A stretch of DNA of 5,996 bases. Origin: an uncultured Oscillospiraceae bacterium. GTDB lineage: Bacteria > Bacillota > Clostridia > Oscillospirales > Oscillospiraceae. The notes under the pieces were generated by a model. The model did no database searches. It was not told the DNA's origin and saw nothing but the letters and a program-made list of their open reading frames with translations. The position numbers and the translations under genes are program-made. Positions 1 to 4,482 of the stretch are shown here, one piece after another. The DNA lies in NCBI GenBank assembly GCA_934546685.1, contig CAKTEB010000106.1, positions 1-5,996 on the forward strand, written 5' to 3'. How positions within the stretch are numbered: the first letter of the stretch is position 1; each line of letters begins with the position of its first letter.

Positions 1-284
1 CAGACGTGGGCGCATCGGTGCCTAGCCCGAATTCTAATCGCAAGGGGCGCTCCGCTTATCCCCCCTTGCTCGTGCCTGCTGCCAGTGCGTGGGGCGCAGT
101 TGTGCCTACATAGAGCTCAAAGCGTGGTTGCAGTAGGCACGAAGGGGGCGGAAGCAGTGCCGCAGGCACGCCGCCCCCTGATTAAAATTCGGGCGGAGTA
201 CCAATGCGAATTCGTAACATCCGATTCGCCGACATGGAAGGCGTAAGCCGCATATAGGGCCCGGGGGATCCAACAAAAAGGGGA

Positions 285-401
285 CCCCGGCGAAGCCCAA
301 CGTAGTGGGTTCGCTGGGGAAAGGAGGAGCAGCGGAGCGACTGAGCTTTTGCCCGAAGGGCAAAACGAAGGATGCGGAGCTTGTGACGACGCACCGCAGG
401 C
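285..401. repeat. Two-hairpin repeat module, copy 1 (locus A)
   Basis: This is the first of three copies of a module with two hairpins. Hairpin 1 spans 285-319: CCCCGGCGAA (285-294) pairs with TTCGCTGGGG (310-319) with one G-T wobble. Inside it, CCC pairs with GGG, and AC pairs with GT around a GTA triloop (302-304). Hairpin 2 is TTTTGCCC (347-354), loop GAA, GGGCAAAA (358-365). The module ends in a conserved tract, GATGCGGAGCTTG then TGACGACG. The other copies are at 3887-3994 and 4116-4233. The minus strand stays open here in more than one frame, but I see no sign of coding. Confidence 0.85.
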
Positions 402-421
402 CCCCTTGGCACGCCTTTCTC

Positions 422-453
422 CCCCATCTTTCGTCGTGCAACGAAAGATGGGG
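422..453. repeat. Tail hairpin of repeat, copy in locus A
   Basis: CCCCATCTTTCGT (422-434) and ACGAAAGATGGGG (441-453) form a perfect 13-bp stem with a 6-base loop. The equivalent hairpin in locus B (4254-4285) has a different stem sequence that is still perfectly paired. It is followed by GTC-GGA-GAC (455-463), a possible 3-bp mini-hairpin with a GGA loop. No T-run follows on either strand, so it is not a standard terminator. Confidence 0.85.
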
Positions 454-490
454 CCGTCGGAGACCGTGGGTCAATGCACTGCGGCAAGGC

Positions 491-509
491 GGGCGATTGC
501 TAATCGCCC
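491..509. repeat. End hairpin of repeat, locus A
   Basis: GGGCGATT (491-498) and AATCGCCC (502-509) form a perfect 8-bp stem with loop GCT. It lies 23 bases past the ligase stop codon (533-535), so it is the first strong fold in that gene's 3' untranslated region. The locus B counterpart (4323-4341) has a single A-C mismatch. No T-run follows in the minus direction, so a role in RNA 3' end stability is more plausible than intrinsic termination. This role is inference. Confidence 0.7.
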
Positions 510-532
510 CCTTTCCTAATTCCGAAAAACCC

Positions 533-2254
533 CTACGCCCCTGCGGTGACCTTCTCCGCCTCTTCCTTCTCCAGCACCGTATACGCCACCTTGCCCACCA
601 ACGTCTTGGGCAGCGCGTCCCGGAACTCGATCTCCTTGGGCAGGGCGTACTTTGCGATCCGCTTTTTGCAGTGCTCCAGAATGCTCTGCTTTAATTCCTC
701 GCTGGGCTCAAACCCGGGCTTCAGCACCACAAAGGCCTTGACCCGCTGCATCCTGTAGTCGTCCTTCACGCCGATGACCGTGCTCATGAGCACCGCCTCG
801 TGGGCGTCGATGACGTTCTCCACCTGGGAGGGATAGACGTTGTAGCCGCTGGTGATAATCATGCGCTTGAGCCGCTGCTTGAAGTAGATGAAGCCGTCCT
901 CGTCCATGAGACCCAGATCTCCCGTGTGGAGCCAGACCATGCCGTCCTCGTGGAGCTGGAGGGTCTGGGCGGTCTCCTTGGGCTTGTCCAGATATCCCTG
1001 CATCACCGTGGGGCCGGAGATGCAGATCTCGCCGACGGTGCCGTAGGGCACCTCGTCATGGGTGGAGGGAATCACGATCTTATAGTAGGTATCCGGGAAC
1101 GGAATGCCGATGCTGCCCTCCCGGTAGAAGGTCTTGGGGGTCAGGCAGCTGGCGGTGACGCACTCGGTGGTGCCGTAGCCCTCCCGTACCTGCTCCTTGG
1201 AGCCGTGGGATTTCAGGAAATCGTCCACCTTGTGCTTGAGCTCGATGGACAGGGAGTCGCCGCCGGAGAATACGCCCTCCAGCTGGCTCAGGTCCAGATC
1301 CTCGGCCTTCTTCAGCCGCAGCAGGGCCTCGTAGAGGGTGGGCACCCCCGCAATATAGTTGGGCTTGTGCTTTTTGAGCAGCTGGGCATAGCTTTCCACG
1401 GTGAACTGGGGCACGAGAATGCAGGTGGCGCAGTGGAGCAGCACCGTATGGATGCACACGCCCAGGCCGAAGCCGTGGAAAATGGGCATGATGGACAGCA
1501 TCTTGTGGCCCTCCACCAGGCAGTTGCCCGCCGCGCCGGTCTGGAGGCCCAGGGCGTTGAAGTTCAGGTTGCTTAACAGAATGCCCTTGGTGGTGCCGGT
1601 GGTGCCGCCGGAATAGAGGATGGCGGCGGTGTCGTTGCCGGTCTTCTTCACTCTGGGGTCGGGCGTATGGCGGCCCCCCTGCAAAAAGTCCTTCCAGGGC
1701 AGGAGCAGGGGGTCGTCCTTTGGGATCTTCGGGAGCTTCCGGCCCTGGGTGGCCAGATAGCCCAGCTTCATGGGCCCCTGGAGGGCGTCCTCGATGCCCG
1801 TGACGATCAGGGTCCGGATGGGAAGCTTACTCCGGATGGCCTGGAACTTGGGCAGAAACTGCCTGAGGGTCAGGGCCGCCACGGAGCCGCTCTCCTGAAG
1901 GTAGAAGGCGATCTCCTCCTGGGCGGACAGGGGGTGTACCATGTTGGCGATGGCGCCCATGTAGTTGATGGCGTAGAACATGGTCACGGCCTGGGGGGTG
2001 TTGGGCATGCAGATGGTCACCTTGTCCCCGGGCCGGACCCCCATGGCATAGAGGCAGGCGGCGTAATGGCGGATCTCCTCCAGAAAGCGCCTGTAGGTGA
2101 CCTTGGTGGTGTAGAAGGTATAGGCGAGGGTGTTGGGCGCCATTTCCGCGGACTTCTCCACCATGTCCACCATGGCGCAGTCGGGGTAGCTTAGGTGCAG
2201 GGGCACACCCTTAGAATAGGCGGCCCAGGGGGTCTTCGGGGTGTTAGCGGTCAT
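533..2254 (-). CDS. AMP-forming acyl-CoA synthetase (long-chain fatty acid--CoA ligase type)
   Basis: This 573-residue cytosolic ligase is predicted to convert a carboxylic acid, ATP and CoA into acyl-CoA, AMP and PPi through an acyl-adenylate. The full set of family motifs is present. The phosphate-binding loop is YSGGTTGTTKG (214-224). The A5 motif is GYGTTE (359-364), and TGD is at 444-446. The hinge and A8 region starts at KQRLKRMIITSG (459-470) and continues NVYPSQVE. The C-terminal loop LPKTLVGKV (548-556) carries the expected catalytic Lys555. The N-terminal PWAAYSKGVPLHLSYPD resembles FadD-like long-chain ligases, but the acyl substrate cannot be fixed from sequence. Length is normal and no motif is broken. 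The ATG at 2252-2254 follows AAGGAGG with 9 bases spacing, and that site lies inside the upstream acyltransferase gene. The two genes overlap by 11 bases, so they are co-transcribed and probably translationally coupled. Confidence 0.96.
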   Translation of the reverse strand: MTANTPKTPWAAYSKGVPLHLSYPDCAMVDMVEKSAEMAPNTLAYTFYTTKVTYRRFLEEIRHYAACLYAMGVRPGDKVTICMPNTPQAVTMFYAINYMGAIANMVHPLSAQEEIAFYLQESGSVAALTLRQFLPKFQAIRSKLPIRTLIVTGIEDALQGPMKLGYLATQGRKLPKIPKDDPLLLPWKDFLQGGRHTPDPRVKKTGNDTAAILYSGGTTGTTKGILLSNLNFNALGLQTGAAGNCLVEGHKMLSIMPIFHGFGLGVCIHTVLLHCATCILVPQFTVESYAQLLKKHKPNYIAGVPTLYEALLRLKKAEDLDLSQLEGVFSGGDSLSIELKHKVDDFLKSHGSKEQVREGYGTTECVTASCLTPKTFYREGSIGIPFPDTYYKIVIPSTHDEVPYGTVGEICISGPTVMQGYLDKPKETAQTLQLHEDGMVWLHTGDLGLMDEDGFIYFKQRLKRMIITSGYNVYPSQVENVIDAHEAVLMSTVIGVKDDYRMQRVKAFVVLKPGFEPSEELKQSILEHCKKRIAKYALPKEIEFRDALPKTLVGKVAYTVLEKEEAEKVTAGA

Positions 2255-3119
2255 ACTCGATGGCCTCCTTCAGGGGAATGTCCAGCAGCTCCGGGTGCTG
2301 GAGGATGTACTCTGCCAGCTTCATGCTCTTTGCGAAGTAAAAGCCGTCGGCAATGCGCTCGTCGGCGGTGAAGCCCAGGGACAGGATATCCCGGGGCTGC
2401 ACAGTCCCGTCGGGCATGGGCCGGAGCTCCTTCCGGAGCACGCCCACGGTGATGAGGATGCTGTTGGTGCCGTAGTTGTTGAGATGGTGATAGCAGCAGC
2501 CACACTGGATGGAGCCCAGATTGGAGAGCAGCACCGTGGTGTGGTTGGTGTCGCCCTGGGTCAGCACCTCCGGCAGCCGGCCCGTGGAGGACAGCAGCTG
2601 TAAAAGGCCGATGAACACATGGAGAATGGGGTTCGGCAGGCTGCCGATCCGGTTGATTACGCCGTCGAAGTCGTTGTTGCCCCGGCTCTCCCGAACCTCC
2701 CTTACGTCTCCCACGATCTTCCGGGTGACGTAGTCCAGATTCGTGTCGTCCTTGGCGATGACGGTCATCAGGGATTCCTCGGAGTGATCCTCAAACCTCC
2801 GCTTGGCCACGAAGCTCAGGGAGATCTCATTCCGCTCGTAGAGCTTCCGCCCGCAGATGAACCGGTTCAGGTAGGGCCGCATGGTGATGACCCGGGCAAT
2901 GGCCGTAACCAGGCAGTGGAACAGGGTGGTTTTGTATTCCGGATGCTGGCGGTTCTTCTCCTCGATGTAGGGGAGCAGGTCGGTGACATCCATGGGGAAT
3001 TCCAGGTAGACCTCGGATTCCGTGCGTTTGGGCATCAGGTGCATCATGATGCAGTGGAGCCCATCGAGATCCCGCACCCGGCGCGCGTCCTTCCGGTCGC
3101 CGAATTTACGTTTAGACAT
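2244..3119 (-). CDS. Acyltransferase, 2-oxoacid dehydrogenase E2 / CAT-fold catalytic domain, active-site His replaced
   Basis: This 291-residue protein matches the catalytic domain of dihydrolipoyl acyltransferases (E2) and chloramphenicol acetyltransferase. There is no lipoyl domain and no peripheral-subunit-binding domain, so it is not a normal E2 of a dehydrogenase complex. Family landmarks are the N-terminal substrate-fold region (about 20-110), SNLGS at 199-203 (the strand with the Ser that stabilises the intermediate), and the C-terminal motif region DERIADG at 253-259. E2 and CAT normally read HRxxDG there, with a catalytic His; here the position is Glu254 (codon GAG at 2358-2360), while the Asp-Gly pair is kept. 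The substrate and even the activity are therefore uncertain. The gene leads a two-gene operon with the acyl-CoA ligase, which could supply its thioester. I chose ATG 3119 because AGAGGA lies 11 bases upstream. The in-frame ATG at 3173 has no ribosome binding site and falls at a possible promoter. Confidence 0.88.
   Translation of the reverse strand: MSKRKFGDRKDARRVRDLDGLHCIMMHLMPKRTESEVYLEFPMDVTDLLPYIEEKNRQHPEYKTTLFHCLVTAIARVITMRPYLNRFICGRKLYERNEISLSFVAKRRFEDHSEESLMTVIAKDDTNLDYVTRKIVGDVREVRESRGNNDFDGVINRIGSLPNPILHVFIGLLQLLSSTGRLPEVLTQGDTNHTTVLLSNLGSIQCGCCYHHLNNYGTNSILITVGVLRKELRPMPDGTVQPRDILSLGFTADERIADGFYFAKSMKLAEYILQHPELLDIPLKEAIEYDR
2264..2270 (-). promoter_or_regulatory. Ribosome binding site of the acyl-CoA synthetase
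   Basis: On the minus strand AAGGAGG lies 9 bases before the ATG at 2254, a near-perfect Shine-Dalgarno sequence. It sits inside the last codons of the upstream acyltransferase gene, which favours coupled translation and confirms the start. Confidence 0.85.
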
Positions 3120-3130
3120 GTATGATAATT

Positions 3131-3136
3131 TCCTCT
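3131..3136 (-). promoter_or_regulatory. Ribosome binding site supporting the start at 3119
   Basis: Minus-strand AGAGGA lies 11 bases before the ATG at 3117-3119, within a purine tract. The spacing is slightly long, but this is the only Shine-Dalgarno-like site near either candidate start, so it decides for 3119 over 3173. Confidence 0.6.
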
Positions 3137-3176
3137 CTCTAGGAAGCCGCAGCCTCCGTAATGTTTCCAACATAAA

Positions 3177-3185
3177 AGTATATCA
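3177..3185 (-). promoter_or_regulatory. Possible extended -10 promoter close to the operon
   Basis: Minus-strand TGATATACT fits an extended -10 element (TG-N-TATACT). Transcription would start near 3170, leaving a leader of about 50 bases. No good -35 is seen at the right distance. The half-site ATCATACAT (3182-3190) overlaps it and is mirrored at the start codon. Confidence 0.35.
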
Positions 3186-3189
3186 TACA

Positions 3190-3325
3190 TTTCCGGTGGG
3201 GGATAGGGGGCGGGGACAAAATTGTGGAATATTACAAGAAAATTAAAACTTTTTGGAGTGGAAACCCGGGGATTTTGCGGGAAATTTGCATAGAATTATA
3301 ACAATTACGGGATGTAATGCGCAAA
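3190..3325. other. AT-richer leader region with a G-rich run, no gene
   Basis: This stretch is clearly richer in A and T than its surroundings, as expected of a promoter region. The plus strand at 3195-3215 has four closely spaced G-tracts (2, 5, 5 and 4 G). They could form a G-quadruplex in the template strand of the operon leader; the RNA itself would be C-rich. I recognise no riboswitch or attenuator. Confidence 0.5.
3295..3324 (-). promoter_or_regulatory. Candidate promoter for the acyltransferase-ligase operon
   Basis: On the minus strand TGTTATAAT (3295-3303) is a consensus -10 with the extended TG. A weak -35, TTGCGC (3319-3324), lies 18 bases upstream. Transcription would begin near 3288, giving a leader of about 170 bases. 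This is the better of the two candidate promoters because of its consensus TATAAT. Confidence 0.45.
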
Positions 3326-3357
3326 ATGACATCGCGGTGCGCCACGCACCCGGTCAT
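3326..3357. repeat. Hairpin between operon leader and repeats
   Basis: ATGAC (3326-3330) pairs with GTCAT (3353-3357). Inside, GGTGCG (3336-3341) pairs with CGCACC (3345-3350) around loop CCA. No T-run follows, so it is not an obvious terminator. It may be part of the neighbouring repeat debris. Confidence 0.5.
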
Positions 3358-3380
3358 GTGCTTCGCTTTCGATTTTCCAC

Positions 3381-3426
3381 GTCATTGCGAGGAACACGAC
3401 CCGTGGGCGTGTGATGTGGCAATCCG
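3381..3426. repeat. REP-like 'GTCATTGCGAGG...GGCAATCC' repeat
   Basis: The stretch starts GTCATTGCGAGG and ends GTGGCAATCCG, with ACACG (3394-3398) pairing with CGTGT (3408-3412) in the middle and ATTGC pairing with GCAAT at the ends. Intergenic palindromic repeats with these ends are scattered through many bacterial genomes. This identification is from memory of that pattern, not from a search. Confidence 0.6.
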
Positions 3427-3433
3427 TTCTTTT

Positions 3434-3483
3434 CTTGCCGCACTGCAAGAACAAACGCCCTCCGGGGGCCCCATCTTTCGTTT
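3434..3483 (-). repeat. Partial tail copy of the composite repeat, reversed
   Basis: Read on the minus strand this gives one arm of the tail stem (ACGAAAGATGGGG), then GGCCCCCGGAGGGCG, then a GCAGTGCGGCAAG-like end, matching 4273-4320 in locus B. GCCCTCCGGGGGCC (3457-3470) is the exact reverse complement of 4284-4297 and 4364-4377. The other arm of the stem is missing, replaced by a pyrimidine-rich run. The copy therefore looks broken. Confidence 0.75.
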
Positions 3484-3534
3484 CTCTATTCACTGTTCTC
3501 TTTTCACTTTTCTCTGAGAGGGTGTGAGATTATT

Positions 3535-3626
3535 GGCCGCAGTACAAGGAGATACGGTCTCCGACGGCCCCCTTTCTGCGCCGGCAGAAAGGGGGGAAAG
3601 AACGGGCAAGGGGCCCCGCCCCTTGC
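3535..3626 (-). repeat. Third tail copy of the composite repeat, reversed
   Basis: CGGTCTCCGACGGCCC (3555-3570) is the exact reverse complement of 451-466 in locus A. Next to it CCCCCTTTCTGC (3568-3579) pairs perfectly with GCAGAAAGGGGG (3584-3595) around a 4-base loop, the place of the tail hairpin but with another stem sequence. GCAAGGGG (3606-3613) then pairs with CCCCTTGC (3619-3626). The following 3627-3689 holds nothing I recognise. Confidence 0.75.
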
Positions 3627-3886
3627 ATCCCTGGCGGGGGTTCATAGGGACAGGCCTTGACGTATCGGTTCCAGACGAATTCGCCTAACTGCCTAGCCCG
3701 AATTCTAATCGCAAGGGGCGCTCCGCTTATCCCCCCTTGCTCGTGCCTACTGCGCCCGGAGGGGCTGCAAAGCAGGCCCGTAGGAAGTACCCTTGGGGTG
3801 CGGGTGCGTGGGGCGCAGTTGTGCCTACATAGAGCTCAAAGCGTGGTTGCAGTAGGCACGAAGGGGGTGGAAGCAAGAATTGGGGG

Positions 3887-3994
3887 CCCCGGCGAAGCCC
3901 AGCGAAGCGGGTTCGCTGGGGAGAGGAGGAGTAGCGGAGCGACTGAGCTTTTGGCCCAAAGGCCAAAACGAAGGATGCGGAGCTTGCGACGACG
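3887..3994. repeat. Two-hairpin repeat module, copy 2 (locus B, extra copy)
   Basis: Hairpin 1 (3887-3921) pairs CCCCGGCGAA with TTCGCTGGGG; inside, CCC pairs with GGG and the tip is GCGAAGC. Hairpin 2 is TTTTGGCC (3949-3956), loop CAAA, GGCCAAAA (3961-3968). This copy interrupts a block that is continuous in locus A, which shows the module behaves as a separate unit. Confidence 0.85.
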
Positions 3995-4115
3995 TGGCAC
4001 GCCGCCCCCTGATTAAAATTCGGGCGGAGTACCAATGCGCATTCGTAAAATCCGATTCGCCGACATGGAAGGCGTTAGCCGCATATAGGGTCCGGGGGAT
4101 CCAACAAAAAAGGGT

Positions 4116-4233
4116 CCCCGCCAAAGCCCAGCGAAGCGGGTTTGGTGGGGAAAGGAGGATCAGCGGAGCGACTGAGCTTTTGGCCCAAAGGCCAAAACGA
4201 AGGATGCGGAGCTTGTGACGACGCGCCGCAGGC
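4116..4233. repeat. Two-hairpin repeat module, copy 3 (locus B)
   Basis: Hairpin 1 (4116-4150) pairs CCCCGCCAAA (4116-4125) with TTTGGTGGGG (4141-4150), differing from the other copies on both arms together. The tip is again GCGAAGC. Hairpin 2 is TTTTGGCC (4178-4185), loop CAAA, GGCCAAAA (4190-4197). It holds the position equivalent to copy 1 in locus A. Confidence 0.85.
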
Positions 4234-4253
4234 CCCCTTGGTGTGTCTTTCTT

Positions 4254-4285
4254 CCATATCTTTCTTCACACAAAGAAAGATATGG
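4254..4285. repeat. Tail hairpin of repeat, copy in locus B
   Basis: CCATATCTTTCTT (4254-4266) and AAGAAAGATATGG (4273-4285) form a perfect 13-bp stem around loop CACACA. The stem differs from locus A at three positions, each matched by a change in the other arm. GGCCCCCGGAGGGC (4284-4297) follows. Confidence 0.85.
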
Positions 4286-4322
4286 CCCCCGGAGGGCGTT
4301 CAATTTTGCACTGCGGCAAGAC

Positions 4323-4341
4323 GGGCGATTGCTAACCGCCC
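4323..4341. repeat. End hairpin of repeat, locus B
   Basis: GGGCGATT (4323-4330) faces AACCGCCC (4334-4341) with loop GCT and a single A-C mismatch. It is the counterpart of the perfect hairpin at 491-509. Confidence 0.6.
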
Positions 4342-4355
4342 CTACAAGTCGGCAC

Positions 4356-4400
4356 AGAAAGATGGCCCCCGGAGGGCCTAATGTCCTGCACTGCGCCAAA
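4356..4400. repeat. Partial duplicate of the repeat tail
   Basis: AGAAAGAT followed by GGCCCCCGGAGGGC (4364-4377) and TGCACTGCG repeats the order seen at about 4275-4316, in the same orientation but without the left stem arm. It looks like a decayed tandem copy between the full element and the terminator. Confidence 0.65.
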
Positions 4401-4423
4401 GCGGCGGCATATCCTGGATCGAT

Positions 4424-4463
4424 CATAAAAACAGGTGCGGCGCACAACGTCATGCACCGCACC
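4424..4463 (-). terminator. Factor-independent terminator of the ABC-F gene
   Basis: On the minus strand GGTGCGG (4457-4463) pairs with CCGCACC (4434-4440), with a further GCA-TGC pairing in the loop, and is followed by TGTTTTTATG (4424-4433). It starts 20 bases after the stop codon, so the transcript should end before most of locus B. Confidence 0.75.
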
Positions 4464-4482
4464 CATTATCTTTCACCATCCC

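Larger units (their letters stand above)
19..509. repeat. Composite intergenic repeat, locus A
   Basis: No credible gene lies here; the stretch is a mosaic of blocks that recur in the same order and orientation at 3690-4341. Positions 19-77 are identical to 3690-3748 (59 bases). Positions 85-156 match 3804-3875 with one difference (C149 versus T3868). Positions 165 to about 284 match 3996 to about 4115 with a few substitutions. Then come a two-hairpin module (285-401), a 13-bp tail hairpin (422-453) and an end hairpin (491-509). Inside the first blocks, GCAAGGGG (40-47) can pair with CCCCTTGC (62-69), and GTGCCTAC (102-109) with GTAGGCAC (133-140). The element ends 23 bases short of the ligase stop codon, so it would form that gene's 3' untranslated region. 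Its outer edge may lie beyond the window start. The family name is unknown to me. Confidence 0.88.
3690..4341. repeat. Composite intergenic repeat, locus B
   Basis: This second copy of the locus A element has the same orientation and block order but is longer. Relative to A it has about 55 bases (3749-3803) where A has 7 (78-84), and a whole extra two-hairpin module (3876-3995, 120 bases) where A has 8 (157-164). The inverted arms GCCCGAATTCTAATC (3696-3710) and GATTAAAATTCGGGC (4011-4025) match each other at 14 of 15 positions, as do 25-39 and 180-194 in A. No gene is credible here; open frames arise from the GC-rich repeat. The element sits in the 3' region of the ABC-F gene, as A does for the ligase. 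Confidence 0.88.

Noticed and set aside
106..694. Open frames over locus A on both strands (106-474, 182-487, 305-694)
   Set aside because: They fall in the repeat, recur in several frames at every copy, lack ribosome binding sites, and the last runs into the ligase gene on the opposite strand.
800..1576. Long plus-strand open frame opposite the ligase gene
   Set aside because: It is a GC-driven shadow of a fully motif-supported gene on the other strand.
3171..3173. ATG 3173 as the start of the acyltransferase
   Set aside because: It has no ribosome binding site and lies at the expected start of one candidate transcript. The added 18 residues are not family-like.
3275..3302. Plus-strand promoter TTGCGG-16-TATAAC
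   Set aside because: No plus-strand gene follows. The same bases make a better extended -10 for the minus-strand operon.
3305..3493. 62-codon minus-strand frame through the REP-like repeat
   Set aside because: It is built from palindromic repeat sequence and has no start signal or recognisable domain.
3690..4400. CRISPR array
   Set aside because: The repeats are long, of unequal spacing and mosaic, with no regular short repeat and spacer pattern and no cas gene.
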